Shown here piece by piece: positions 1 to 20,479 of a stretch of 64,000 nt of DNA; position 1 is the first letter of the stretch, and the number at the start of each line of letters is the position of its first letter. The notes under the pieces are model-generated. The model was not told the origin of the DNA. It made no database searches and saw only the letters and a list, made by a program, of their open reading frames with translations. The position numbers were made by a program, and so were the translations under genes. The stretch is from the NCBI GenBank assembly GCA_030847615.1, contig JAUMIR010000015.1, positions 4,667,501-4,731,500 of the forward strand, read 5' to 3'. Origin of the DNA: Gambelia wislizenii (Eukaryota > Chordata > Lepidosauria > Squamata > Crotaphytidae).

Positions 1-860
1 GTGGGCATTTTCTTCTAATGTTAAAGCATTTTTAAGAAAATGCAGTCACCTTTGAAAACACCACCTCTCACTTTCTGGTCAATCTCTCCATAGCCACATC
101 AGATTATTATTCTGAACATGCAGAACAACTTTGAAAAGGTATAAACTCACAATACAGTTCCTAATATAAGACCAGGAACTGTCAATTGAAGTCAGAGCTT
201 TCAACTGACACACAGGACTTTATCAGACTAGCATCTAAAAATGCTGTAATTCCGTGAAAGAGGAAAGCAGAAACAGTGGCATTATTACACTTATTATCAT
301 GTCGCTGTAATCACACAAAAGTACCACCACGGAATTATCACACAACCACCACTAACACTTTAAGAATGAGACATTTAGCATGGGGTGAGATTTCGACGGT
401 TTTCACAAGAAGATGTGAGTGCGCTTAAAAACATTTTAAAAACCCTTAATTTACGAAGTAAACAAACAGACAAACACTTAAATCCAGTGCAGATAAGTCG
501 GGACAGTACATAAAAAGAGCATCCCATGGATAGTTTTCACATTCTCACCTGGACATTTTCTCACTGGGAACAGGGAGGGGGGAAAGAGGACCACCCATTC
601 ACGCTGTAATCTCACGATTACAGCAGGATGTGTTTTTGCATGCTCTTCAATACTGCGAAGAAAGCAATACTGACAGATATTAACAACTTGTCCCATGAAT
701 TAAAAGCAATGCCTTATTTACAGCTGTAGCACAGACTGACCATGCGAACAACATCCTGCAATAGCAGGAACCATTCATGCTATCATGATGTCATAAATCA
801 TGTAATTTTTCACAGATCCTTGTGGAAAATACCAATCAGGATTTCAAGTGACAAGTACCA
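1..860. other. unassigned sequence downstream of PSMB4
   Basis: No convincing coding region, repeat end or RNA gene was recognised in this stretch. It lies beyond the inferred PSMB4 polyadenylation site. In mammals the neighbour facing the PSMB4 3' end is POGZ, so the 3' UTR of a converging gene is possible here, but nothing in the sequence shows it. Confidence 0.4.
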
Positions 861-886
861 ACAATACACAAGCAAGAATCTCTCAT

Positions 887-892
887 TTTATT
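887..892 (-). promoter_or_regulatory. PSMB4: AATAAA polyadenylation signal, PSMB4
   Basis: A minus-strand AATAAA lies about 135 nt past the PSMB4 stop codon. It implies a short 3' UTR ending near 865-875. The UTR also contains a 21-base poly-T run (minus strand) at about 906-926. Confidence 0.55.
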
Positions 893-1025
893 TCATTGAG
901 TTTACAAAAAAAAAAAAAAAAAAAAACCACCTTTGAGGGCATGGTAATCTTTGGGCACCAAATAGTTATTAGCAGGAACATGGGGTTTTATCTCAACAGA
1001 AACAAAGCTGGCATGTTCTTCAGTT

Positions 1026-9899
<8,874 letters not shown>

Positions 9900-10400
9900 C
9901 TTCCCTCACACCGCTTAGTCACGGAGCAGGAAGCTCCGGCGCCTCACTGAGCATGCGCGGAGGCGGAGCAGCGCCCCGTTGTCCCCGGCGAGCCTCCGTA
10001 CCGGAAATAAAAGCCCGGAGGGGGGCGCCGCCATCTTGAGTGTGGCCACATTGCCCAAGCACGGCCTCCTTTCTAACTCCCGACCACGATAACAAATCCG
10101 GAAAGAAGATTTCCTTATGTTTTGCAAAAGGGATGTCGGAGAGGGCGAAAAAACCTGATAGGTAAGAAGGAAGGTGGCGTTCCCTCGTCGCCGTCTTGAG
10201 TGTGGCGCAATGCTCGGTCATAAACTAAAAGCACCACTAGCCTAGAGCGGCACATAGGCAGGCTCACCGCTTGGCGGACAACTTCCGGTCTAGCTTTCAA
10301 GCGACCAACAAACGCCCAGAGCGGGCTTAATTATTCCGGATCACGAAGGGGGCGTGGCTAGGACCTGGTGGCGGGAACTTTCAAAACCTTTGGCGCGGTT
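9900..10400 (-). promoter_or_regulatory. PSMB4: CpG-island promoter of PSMB4
   Basis: GC- and CpG-rich sequence upstream of the PSMB4 start codon. Visible motifs are GCATGCGC (NRF1-like, 9951), CAAGATGGCGGC on the minus strand (YY1-type, 10027-10038) with a weaker repeat near 10188-10199, ACTTCCGG (ETS-type, about 10280), and two E2F-like sites, TGGCGGGAA (about 10370) and TTTGGCGCGG (about 10389). No TATA box was seen, as expected for a housekeeping gene. The LINE insertion begins immediately beyond the E2F-like sites. Motif calls are by eye. Confidence 0.7.
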
Positions 10401-11866
10401 AGAATAGAATGGAATAGAATCTTTATTACGGTCATAGACCAGCACAGGTAAAAAGGGGATACAGAATAAAGGTAAGATCGCAGAATAAAAACAGGCTAAA
10501 AGCAGTATTTAAAATGTTAGCTCCAGTATAACAAGACTAGGTTGACACTATTCTACTGCTGAGGACATTGTCTGTCGAATTTTAACCGCAGCTGCGCAGA
10601 ATCTGGCAACATTATAAGTTGTTCCTGGGTTGGTGTCTGAAAGCAACAAGTTTATGTAGAATTGTCCAGTGTGCCCTTGGTATTTATGCAACAGGGATGA
10701 AATAAGTCTGAGACGTATGTCCCTGTAGTATGAGCACTGGAGTAATACATGCTCTGTTGTTTCTATTTGGCCTGAGTTGCAGGGGCACAGTCTGTCTGAG
10801 AAGGGGATCTTCTTGTATCGGCCTTCAAGGACAGCTGAAGGGAGGGCATGACACCGTGCAAGAGTAAAGGCCCTTCCATGTTTAGGTATTTCAAGTGTTG
10901 CTAAGTATGCTAAAGGAGAGGCCAGATATCTATTGGAGTCACTAGCAATGAAGGTTGGAGTACTGGCTAGATCCAGTTGTCGCTCTATATCTGCTACCCG
11001 TTGTTTGATATTAGCTTTCACCCTATCATATCCCAGGCTTAGCAGAAGAACTGGGGAAAGGCCCAGCATTGAGATTTTAGTCATCACTGTCTGTTTCCAG
11101 CTGGATTGGAAATCATCACTTAAGGTTAGTGGAGCAAGGCCAGAGGGAAAGAGGGATAGTGTGAGCCAGTAGTTGAATATGGTCACCCACACTCTGGCCT
11201 CCATTTTCATAAATCCTGACTCCAGTCTCAGAGCTACGTTAGAGACACATTTTGGAGTTTGGAAAGCTGATCTTGAGAATTTGGATTGGACAAGTTCTAA
11301 TGGAGCAGGGTTGGGGAAGGGTCCCAATTGGGATCCATAAAGCAGTTGTGCTACTGGTTTGGCTTCAAAACGTTTGAGCGCTGCAGGTAAATAGTGGCCT
11401 CCTCTTGTCTTAAGAAATTTGAGAATGGCTGTTGTACTCCTCTGCGCATTGCAAGCAGCATACTCCCCATGCGCTTTCCTACTACCAGTGGCTTGAAAAA
11501 TTACCCCCAGGTATTTGAAGCAAGAGACCTGCTCAATCTTGTGGCCATCTATATTCCAGTTGTAGTTCTTAGGCCTTTTAACGAATGCCATGATTTTAGT
11601 TTTTTGATAGTTGAGTTGTGTTAGTGCTCTTAGGGCTCTTTTTAGTCCAGTGGGAGTTCTTGAAAGTACTGCTGCATCATCCGCATAAAGCAGCGTTGAA
11701 ATATGCCTTCCCTTTAATTTTGGGGGGTGGAAGTTAGTGTTGTTGAGGTGATCCACCAAATCATTGATGTAGAAGTTAAACAGGAGTGGAGCTAGAATGC
11801 AACCTTGCTTGACACCCTTCTCAGTGACAATGTCATTGGTGAGATGTCCCTGGGGGTTACATCTTA

Positions 11867-12096
11867 CAGTTGTCCCTCCACATTCACGGATTTGGCATTC
11901 ACGGTTTTAAGTATTCACGGTTTGAAAATATTCTTAAAAAAATAATAATCCAAATAGCAAACCTTGATTTTGCCATCTTATATAAGGGACACCATTTTGC
12001 TATGCCATTGCATATAATGGGACTTGAGTATTCGCGGATTTGGGTATTCACGGGGGGTCCTGGAACCAAACCCCAGCGAATGTGAAGGGACAACTG
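11867..12096. mobile_element. Tigger/pogo-like MITE in LINE ORF2
   Basis: CAGTTGTCCCTCCACATTC at the left end and GAATGTGAAGGGACAACTG at the right, TA flanks both sides, 230 bp. The interior is simple: two short mirrored blocks (ttcacggtttt and cacggggggtcctgg). Confidence 0.88.
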
Positions 12097-14010
12097 TACT
12101 TTTAATGAGGTCCCTTCATGCAGCATACGAATTAGATGGAGTAAACGTCGGTCGATCGAAGAAGCCTCCAGTTTTTTCCACAGTTTGGTTCGGGATATAG
12201 AGTCAAAAGCTGCTTTAAAGTCTATGAAGGCAGCATAGAGAGAAACTGTGCTGCAGGTGGAGTATTTTTCAATAAGGTGGTGGAGTACAAGGCACTGATC
12301 TATGGTGGAGGGCCTTCCCTAAAGCCAGCTTGTTCTTCTGCAAGTATGTTTTCTTGTTCCAACCAGGTCTGAAATTTCCACTGTAAGTGTCTTGCATAGA
12401 GTTTGCTGATTGTACCGAGGAGACTAATTGGTCTGTAGTTGACAGGATCATCCTTGCTTCCTTTTTTGTATATGGGGACGATGATTGCAAGACCCCAGTC
12501 CTTGGGTGCTCGACCATATTTGTCGATACAGGTGAAAAGTGAGGCCAGGATAGGGGCCCAAAATTCAAGGTTGTTTTTAATGGCTTCTGCAGGTATTAAG
12601 TCTTCTCCTGGAGCCTTCCCCATTCTCAGCTGGGCTACAAGGTTCTTGATCTCTGTCGCTGTCACTGGTGGCCACCTTTGGATATTTTCTATATTTTGGC
12701 TAATGCATCCCCTTTCAATGTAGTTGTCCTTATAAAGTGCTTGAAAGTGATCCTCCCATATCCCTGGAGGGATGTGACAATCCACTGTAGCTGGCCCAAA
12801 TTTCTGGGAACTTGATGTAATATGCCAGAATAGAGCTGTGTTGTTGGATCTGACTGCCTGGATAAGTTGTGTCCAGTCATTCTTCATGGCTTCTTTTTTC
12901 TTGTTCCTCAGCAACTTTTTGTAGTCTCTTTTCTGCTGAAGCAGCATTGGTGCAGCATCTGGAATGTTATTAGATAGGTAACCCTGATAAATATCAATGA
13001 GGGCTTTTTTAGCATTAACACATTCCTTGTCAAACCATGGTTTGGAGTGGTGCTGTTGTTGTTTCCGCTGATGTGCGCAATTTTGACAGATTAGATATTG
13101 GTGTAGAGCTTGGGTAAGTGTATTGTAATTTTCCAAGATTTCATCAGGGGACTCAGCTGATATCAGGGCAATCCTAAGATGCTGAAGTTGGTCTGAAGCC
13201 AATACCTCACCTATTGTTTGGTTTAGTTGGGGGGTCCATTTAGCTCGGCAATAAGTCCTTCCTGATGGTGTCACAGAGAGATGATAGTGCTCCCTGGTGT
13301 GTGTCTCCTGAGTGAAGTCGCTAAGATGTAACCAAATTGGTAAATGATCACTTTCAAATCTGGGCATAACTTCTAATTCCTTGGCACAGGGAAGAAGGTC
13401 CCTGGAAATGATTATGTAATCAATGGCACTCATTCTGGATCCAGAGAGATAAGTGAATTCAGCTGGGCAGTTATTTTTCAGGGCACCATTTAGGATTTGA
13501 AGGTTCAGCCTGAATGCTGTTTGATCCAGACAAAGTCCTGCAAAATTTGATTTCTTGTCCTTTGAGCATCGGATGAGGTGGGTTCCATCATCTTCAAAAT
13601 CAGGGGGAGGGCATTTGTGATGGGCATATAGGGTATGATTGTTGGGGCCCAGTCTGGCATTCAAATCACCCCCCAAAATTACAAATGCATTTGGGTTCTG
13701 CAACATGAGATTAGCAGTATATGATTCCAATTCAGCCCATAGGCCTCTGATTTGGGATTTCTTCTTCATTGGAGGCATGTAGGCATTTATTATCTGCAAA
13801 GTGCAATGGTTAAATTGAATCAGCACTGCCATGGCATGTGTTTTAAAAGTGGAAAGAGGCCTTGTTATGGCACGTAGGGTGGTGGAGACCAGGACGCCCA
13901 GGACGCCTCTAGCTCTTCCATGCTTTTTCCCTGGCTCTGCCGGAATTGAGAATGAGTGAAAGCTATTTAATAACAGATCCTTATTAGTCCATGTTTCCTA
14001 GATCAGTATA

Positions 14011-14992
14011 CAGTTGCCCCTCCACATTCGCAGCTTTCACATTCGCGGTTTTGTTTATTCGCAGAAAGCCGCCTGCCCCCCCTCTCCACTCCGTCCCTTC
14101 CCAAGGCAGCGAAGATGTTCTCAGGAATTCCTTCGCTGCCTTGGGAAAGGGGGGTGGAAAGCCTCCCTCATTCCACCCCAGTCCCTTCCCAAGGCAGCGA
14201 GGGACCCCTACGCCACTTTGGGAAGGGCGGGGGGGTGGAGGAGAGTGACTGCGGGGGCTTCAGAAGCCCCCTACGCCACTCTGGGAAGGGCGGGGGGGGT
14301 GGCGGAGAGTGAGCGCGGGGGCTTCAGGAGCCCCCGCGGCCACTCTGGGAAGGGCGGGGGGGTGGCGGAGAGTGACTGCAGGGGCTTCAGGAGCCCCCGC
14401 AGCCACTCTGGGAAGGGCGGGGGGGTGGCGGAGAGTGACTGCGCGGGCTTCAGGAGCCCCCGCGGCCACTCTGGGAAGGGCGGGAGGTGGCGGAGAGTGA
14501 CTGCGCGGGCTTCAGGAGCCCCCGCGGCCACTCTGGGAAGGGCGGGGGGTGGCGGAGAGTGACTGCGCGGGCTTCAGGAGCCCCCGCGGCCACTGGGAAG
14601 GGCGGGGGGTGGCGGAGAGTGACTGCGCGGGCTTCAGGAGCCCCCGCGGCCACTCCGGGAAGGGCGGGGGGTGGCAGAGAGTGACTGCGCGGGCTTCAGG
14701 AGCCCCCGCGGCCACTCCGGGAAGGGCGGGGGGTGGCGTAGAGTGAGCGCGGGGGCTTCAGGAGCCCCCGCAGCCACTCCGGGAAGGGCGGGGTGGGGTG
14801 GCGGGGAGTGAGCGCGGGGTCTTCAGGAGCCCCCGCGGCCACTCCGGGAAGGGCGGGGGGGTGGCGGGGAGTGAGCACGGGGGCTTCAGGAGCCCCCGCG
14901 GCCACTCTGGGAGCAGCATCTGTTATTCGCGGTTTTTCCACATTCACGGGGGTCTCAAGAACCTAACCCCCGCGAATGTGGAGGGACAACTG
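14011..14992. mobile_element. pogo-like MITE containing a GC-rich minisatellite
   Basis: The left end CAGTTGCCCCTCCACATTCG and right end CGAATGTGGAGGGACAACTG are inverted, with TA flanks. Between short unique arms lie about 11 tandem units of roughly 61-64 bp at about 14200-14915. Each unit carries gggaagggcggg, gtggcggagagtga and a hairpin-prone ggcttcaggagcccccgcggcc. It splits LINE ORF2. Open frames through the array on both strands are a consequence of the repeat composition and are not called as genes. Confidence 0.85.
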
Positions 14993-15076
14993 TAATGTCA
15001 TATTGGGTGAGGAAATCATTAGGACAGGGATCTCTGTGGGCCGTCTGCCACCCTGCAATGTTCCAGGTCATAAGGG

Positions 15077-16278
15077 TCACCTTGTGCTGGTCTGTTGGAA
15101 GTCAGGCAGTCGCATTGCAGGGCACAGGCTGAATGGGTAATTCATCTGATGGCAGTTGGTTAAATGACTGGTTTGACTGTGGCTGTGTCCTCCTCTGTGG
15201 ATGGAGGGATAGTGAATCACATTCCTGTTCTTCCTGCCCTGCCTGTTCTGGAAGGGAGATTGGAAGAACCAATGCAGCATGGGAAGTGAAATGAGGATCA
15301 CAAGCAAGCAAGGATCCCATCTCTTTAGTGAGGGGGGTATTCTTTGGCTTAGGATATGAGGTAGGTGGCAGTGAAGACTGTTTTTCCCTTGAGCTAGGTT
15401 TGCATAGGGATGTTTGAGTCCCCTGGTGTTTAATTGTAGATGGGGGTGCATCTGCAGTATATTGCATTTGTGAAGGGGTGTTGGCTACAACTCAGGATTT
15501 CAAGGTTTCCTTGATTATAAGTAGAGAGTCATCACTTTCGCTTTCATTATCAGAGAAATCAGAGAAATGCACTGACAGTTTTCTGCGAGGGGGGGCTGAT
15601 TTCAATGGGGCTGGATTGCTGTTTGATTGACTCAGGATGGTATCTCTCATCAGCTGTATTGTGGGAGTGTGTTCCCAAATTTCTGCGAGTTTTTCTCTCA
15701 GTTTAATTACTTCTTGATTTATAGCCTGAGCTTCTTCCTTTAAGGTGTGTTTAGGTTCTCCCTCTTGGTGTGCAGAATTATTGCTTCTTTGTGTTATTGT
15801 TTCTGTTTTCCCTGTGATGAGGTCACGGACTATCTCATCCTTGAAAACTCTGTTAATTTCTATATAATGTGCATTCCAGAGGAAATTTCTTTCCCGTAAC
15901 AGCCTGTTAGGAATATTTGCCTGGCTAAAGGTCAAAAAAATTCGCTTGGTAGCTCTTGAGCTGGGTAAAAAGTGGCAGTCTGTTAAATCAATTGTTCTGC
16001 TGTGCATGTTTAAAAGTTGGGAAAGATATCTCACAACAGCCTTCTTTCCGTTCCATCCGTTCCACATGTGCCTGTTGTGATGCATTTGCAACAGGAGCTG
16101 ATTTTTTTTTTAACACTCGGCTGTGATTAACTGCATCCTGTGACATGGCAGGGCACGTCATTTCCTCCAAATCTGCTACATTTTTAACCCCCTGTGTACC
16201 ATATGTGTTTTGCCTTTGAAAATCTTGTTGGGAAAGCTTATTTGTAATGTTGTTTAATCTTTGCAAAATAAGAATCAA
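15077..16278 (-). pseudogene. LINE ORF1, frame-broken
   Basis: Open pieces at 15988-16278, 15492-16091 and 15077-15467 (minus strand) lie just upstream of ORF2. The middle piece has a charged region with heptad-like Leu/Ile spacing (NQEVIKLREKLAEIWEH), as in a coiled coil, and an acidic Ser-rich tail. The last piece is Pro/Ser-rich. This is the position and character of a LINE nucleic-acid-binding ORF1. No zinc knuckle was seen, and the frames do not join without indels. Confidence 0.6.
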
Positions 16279-16794
16279 TGTCTCTATGGACAGTTTGCAG
16301 AAAACATAAAAGAGCTGAGCGCTGTTATTGTAGGGAATGCTGCCAAGCTCCGGGAGTTTGACTTTGTTATCAACTTGGTTTTCAACTTGCTCTGTCCCAT
16401 AATTTATATTTACACTTTGAGGAATTGGGGAGGCTGTTTTGTTTAGTTCAAGTGTCTGTGATGGCTTAAGGAGTAAAGAAGGAGCTGTTGTTACAGATGT
16501 TACTCACGGGCTGTGTTGTCTCTGCCGCTGGGAAGAGTGAGTCAATCCTCATCTGTTTTTCTGCTTTGGAGGGTTCCCGATTGTCATTATTATTACAGGG
16601 GCTCGTCCGATTTCTTTTCTTGCCTTTGGAATGGCATTTTGGAGGTATATATAGGTGGTAATGCCAGATGTTAGTGGGAGGACAATTCAGAAGTTGTTAG
16701 GCCCTTCCTGCCTTTGGCCAGGTTTTGATCAAGGATTAGGAATTTTTGTTGCTGCTGCTCCTGTTGTTATTGTTGTTGGGGGATTCGGATTTTT

Positions 16795-17060
16795 TTTATT
16801 GAAATAAAACCATTCTGCTGAAAAATACACCCGAACACAAAAGGCCGTAACAATAACACAAAAAAAAAATTGTTTTCCTCTTTTCTTATTAATACATAAA
16901 TAAAAGTATCTCTCTTAACACTAATATATTTTCCCTCTTAATCTAAACATACTATAATCACTCTCTTTTCTTTTCCAATGAACATTATATTTACACCTTT
17001 ATACTAAAATTAGAAGTTACACATTACAATTATACATATATGGAATAGAAAAAAATAACG
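16795..17060 (-). mobile_element. L1-type 3' end, minus orientation
   Basis: The sequence is the inverse of 18920-19180 over about 260 bp. Read on the minus strand it ends in an A-rich tail after ggttttatttcaataaa, like a LINE 3' UTR with a polyadenylation signal. No coding part is attached. Confidence 0.55.
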
Positions 17061-17690
17061 AAATTAATTGATTGAAGACCCAGAATTGATTGGGGGGGAA
17101 ACATAATTAATTTGATAGTTCCAACAACAGCTGCAGCGTAGGACTCTCCCCCCCCTTGTATGATACTACAATTTCCCTTTTTTTTTCTGGTCCTTTTTTT
17201 GTGGGAAATATTTGCTTCTAGGATTGAAGCCTAAGAATTTATTTGTTGCTCTTATTTTCTGTCAAGTCGGCTTTGACTTATGGCGACCTTCTGCATGAGA
17301 TCCCTCTCAGAGCCCTGGTCACCTACTGCCCGGGTTTTGCAAACGCAAGGCAGCCAGTGGGTTCCTTGATGGCGTGGGTCCACTTGTCTTTTCCCTTCCC
17401 TGCTGTCTTTCCCCACCATTGCAGTGTCATACCCTGTGAGTCTGATGAAGGGATTGAATCAGAAGAGGAGGGATCCCAGCAGCCAGGGCCTCGGCCCACT
17501 TTTCCATTTCTCAGAGTGAGGGGGAGGAATCTCAGGGTGGGAGCACTGTCTTGAAACATGCATGTACAGTAGGACCCCGTATCCACTGATCTATCTTGTC
17601 TGTTACAGCCTGTATTCATTTTAAAAAAATGTCTTTATTATATTCTTATATACACTTCTCTCTCTCTCTCTCTCTCTTTCTTTCTCTCTC
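17061..17690. other. mixed repeat fragments
   Basis: Contains a fragment near 17243-17400 (gactta-tggcgacc phrase, possibly a SINE piece in minus orientation), a truncated pogo-like MITE end at about 17566 (CAGTAGGACCCCGTAT, no partner end found) and a (CT)n microsatellite at 17660-17690. No gene was seen. Confidence 0.4.
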
Positions 17691-18310
17691 TGGCTTTTCT
17701 TCGCAAACGAAGATTCAGGAAGGACTCATCCTGTGCTTTCTGCAAGCGCACTGATGACTAAAAAGGCCAATCCGAGATAAACAAGTCCGGTTGCAGAAAG
17801 CACAGCAGAAGGTCTCCTTGGGTGATGTTTCCGGGTTGTGATTCTTTCTGCTTTGTCGTTTCTCTTCAAGACTTGTTCGGCGTGAGTTCTCAAATAAGGC
17901 TGCAGCGTTGTGGATAGTGCGTCTCCATGCCTCCCAATGTGATGCCAGGGCAGACCATTGTTGATGATCAATTTGGCTGAGCCTGAAATGTTGTTTCAGG
18001 GAGTCCTTGTATCGCTTTTTCGGAGCACCCCTCTTACGCTGACCCGTGGCGAGTTCACCGTAGAGTACTATTTTTGGGAGGCGATGGTCCTCCATCCTAG
18101 AAACGTGCCCTGCCCAGCGCAGCTGCGTTCTCAATATCATGGCCTCAGTGCTGGTGATCTCTGCTTGCTCAAGGACAGCAACATTCGTCACATAGTCAGT
18201 CCAGTGTATATTTAGGATTGTGCATATACAGCGCTGATGAAAGCGTTCAAGGAATCGTAAGTGGTGGCGATAGGTGACCCATGTTTCAGACCCATAAAGC
18301 TCCTGGATCT
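17691..18310 (-). pseudogene. APE-type LINE 3' fragment (unassigned family A), RT C-terminal region
   Basis: The minus-strand frame 17715-18191 reads AEITSTEAMILRTQLRWAGHVSRM, then ATGQRKRGAPKKRYKDSLK, and ends in a C2H2-like CCAFCNRTCLSRIGLFSHQC. This is the C-terminal tail of a widespread animal LINE family that I recognise by its phrases but cannot name securely. Its 3' end runs into a (GA)n tail. Other copies are at 48682-50160 and 60757-61300. Confidence 0.75.
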
Positions 18311-18869
18311 TACATACACATTACACAGATAAACTGGTGCAAACATAACCCTTGATCTCCCCCCACCCCACAAGACAAACCAACAAACAATTTATAATCT
18401 TGACTTCCCACACTTCAAACTGAAGACATAAATAACAGTCATGTTCTTCTATGATATTACTACCTAAATGGGTGCACTACCTAATAAATATATGGAAAAG
18501 TACATTTTCAGCTCAAAAGCTACAACAATAGTCTGCTGCAACAAAAATCAATCACATGTATTGATTTAATTAATTTATACCCTGCTTTTTTTCCATCAAG
18601 GGAGTCAAAACATATTACAAAAATATTAAAACAGAGGCCAGCTAAACAAAATAGACTATTCTATATAAAAAGCATAAAGTTAAAACAGTTTAAAAACATA
18701 ATCAAAACATAAAAATATAGCACACTACTTTCAAAACACCCTTCTGCCTCATAATATAATTACCAAAGGTCTTATGAAAAGGCCTTAGTCTGCTGGCCGT
18801 GGTTTAATGAGACAACCCCAGCAATAACTTAAGGGATATCTTTAAATAAATATTTTATTATTATTATTG

Positions 18870-19190
18870 TATTTTTGTATTATCTTGTATTATTATTTTT
18901 ATTAATCGTTATATTATTTTTTTCTTGTCCAAATATGTATAATTGTAATGTGTAACTTCTAATTTTAGTATAAAGGTGTAAATATAATGTTCATTGGAAA
19001 AGAAAAAAAGAGTGATTATAGTGTGTTTAGATTAAGAGGGAAAATGTATTAGTGTTAGGATGGATACTTTTATTTTATTTTTATTAGTAAGAAAAGAGGA
19101 AAACAATTTTTGTGTGTTATTGTTATGGCCTTTTGCGGTCAGGTGTATTTTTTAGTAGAATGGTCTTATTCCAATAAAAAAATTCCAATG
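18870..19190 (+). mobile_element. L1-type 3' end, plus orientation
   Basis: Matches the inverse of 16795-17060. It ends gtcttattccaataaaaaaa, a polyadenylation-like tail. Coordinates are approximate at the left, where AT-rich (ATT)n sequence precedes it. Confidence 0.55.
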
Positions 19191-19502
19191 GAAAGGAGGT
19201 TCACAGCTTGAGAGCCGCCACCAAGTAGACTCTCTCCAATGTCCCTGATAGACTTATGTCTTTAGGAACATTAAAAGCTGCTTAACCTACGACTTGGTTC
19301 ATCTAGCCTGACATTATTAAAACTGACTGACAGGAGCTTTCCAGAGTTTTGGGTAGGATTCGTTCCTAGTCCTTCCTGGAGATCTCTGGTATTTTCTGAA
19401 GGTTTCCCATTCAAGTACTAATCAGGCCTGACCCTGTTTAGCTTCTGAAATCAGCCAAGATTGGATATCTTCAGGATGGTATTTGTAAGTTAGCAGCTAT
19501 TA

Positions 19503-19745
19503 CAAAACCAAGTTGTTGTGTGCCTTCAAGTCATTTCTGACTTATGGTGACCCTAAGGCGAACCTATTACAATGTTTTCTTGGCAAGATTTGTTCAGAGG
19601 AGGTTTGCCCTTGCCTTCTTCTGAGGCTGGGAGAGTGTGACTTGACTGAGGTCATCCAGTGGGTTTTCATGTCCAAGTGAGGATTCAAACCCTAGTCTCC
19701 AGAACTGTAGTCCAAATGCTCAAACCACTACATCATGCTGGCTTC
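19503..19745 (-). mobile_element. tRNA-derived SINE (family a)
   Basis: Plus-strand text runs gtgtgccttcaagtcatttc, gaggctgggagagtgtgact, then ccactacatcatgctggctt, the inverse of the family-a order. It is near full length. Confidence 0.75.
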
Positions 19746-20092
19746 CATGCTGGCAAAACCATGCGTCCTACATTTCACAAACGAAAACCAGGACACGTGT
19801 GGCCAAGAAGCATCAGAGTATGGCCAAGATGGCAAAAGCTATTAATGAAGAATAACACACAAGCTAGGAGAGGGTACAGTAGTTTGCTTTTGCCTGAGCA
19901 TACTGGGAAGGGCAAGATTCTACCTCCTCTCCCGCCTGCTTTGTCAATTGAGTGCAAATGAATTTTGCACTTTGGTCTCAGTTTTCAACAATTGAGGGTG
20001 CATCCAGGCTCATTAAAAAGACCAGAAAGTCCCAGATTTTGTTCCTGATCTTTCTGGTTTTATTTTGGAGACTAATACATGTTTTGTTTATA

Positions 20093-20328
20093 CAGTAGGA
20101 CCCCCATATGGGGGGTCCCGTGGATACCAAAAACCATGGATAGTAGCGAACACAATTGAAAATAATGGGACTTCTGGTTTAAAATACCATAGAGTTGCCT
20201 TGGAGGGCCTAGAAAATGGCTAGAGAGGACATCTTTTCTAGGAAGACTCTATGGTTGGTGTGCTGTTTTGTATCCCATGGATAATTGAATCAGTGGATAA
20301 GGAACCAGTGGATATGGGGGTCCTACTG
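20093..20328. mobile_element. Tigger/pogo-like MITE
   Basis: CAGTAGGACCCCCATATGG at the left and ATATGGGGGTCCTACTG at the right, with TA flanks. It shares its interior (ttggagggcctagaaaatgg, gaggacatcttttctaggaa) with the copies at 8556, 32540 and 46068. Confidence 0.88.
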
Positions 20329-20479
20329 TACCCAAATATTTTCTGTCAGTACAGTCAGAGATGTTTTATACAAGCTTTATACAAACTTCCCAGGTTGGTT
20401 TATTTTAATCCAGTATAAAATTGGGAAGAACAGGAACAACATCAGGGACTTTTGGGCCAGTCTGGATGCTCCTTGAAAT

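Larger units (their letters stand above)
10548..15071 (-). pseudogene. LINE ORF2: endonuclease-reverse transcriptase, interrupted
   Basis: Starts at an ATG at 15071 with MTWNIAGWQ, the first endonuclease strand. It is cut at 14992 by a MITE, resumes at 14010 (with a stop codon just after re-entry) and continues open from 13832 to 12300. Endonuclease marks are GGDLNARLG and SDHLPIWLHL. RT marks are KAPGEDLIPAE, YRPISLLGTISKL and EEQAGFRE. A frame change near 12300 leads to the segment ending at 12097, where a second MITE sits. The palm motif LLYADDAAVLS follows in 11759-10548, with the C-terminal CPCNSGQ...HVLLQC. It is non-functional because of the two insertions, the stop and the frame change. 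Confidence 0.85.
10401..16760 (-). mobile_element. APE-type LINE (I/Vingi-like), near full length, two MITE insertions
   Basis: Read on the minus strand, the order is 5' region (16.3-16.76 kb), ORF1 (16.28-15.08 kb), ORF2 (15.07-10.55 kb) and a 3' tail ending in repeated tagaatggaa-like units. ORF2 has an apurinic endonuclease, a reverse transcriptase and a C-terminal cysteine/histidine motif. This combination fits the I/Jockey group of vertebrate LINEs. Vingi is my best guess for the clade, not established here. Pogo-like MITEs interrupt it at 11867-12096 and 14011-14992. The 5' end is approximate. Confidence 0.8.

Noticed and set aside
478..696. 72-codon minus-strand frame downstream of PSMB4
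   Set aside because: No recognisable family, no splice support, and it lies after the inferred polyadenylation site.
9919..10221. Minus-strand 100-codon frame upstream of PSMB4
   Set aside because: Lies in the CpG-island promoter. No homology is recognised, and its openness fits GC-rich composition.
14014..14746. Long Gly/Arg-rich open frames on both strands
   Set aside because: They run through a GC minisatellite that lacks stop codons in several frames. There is no start context, no homology and the same pattern occurs on the opposite strand.
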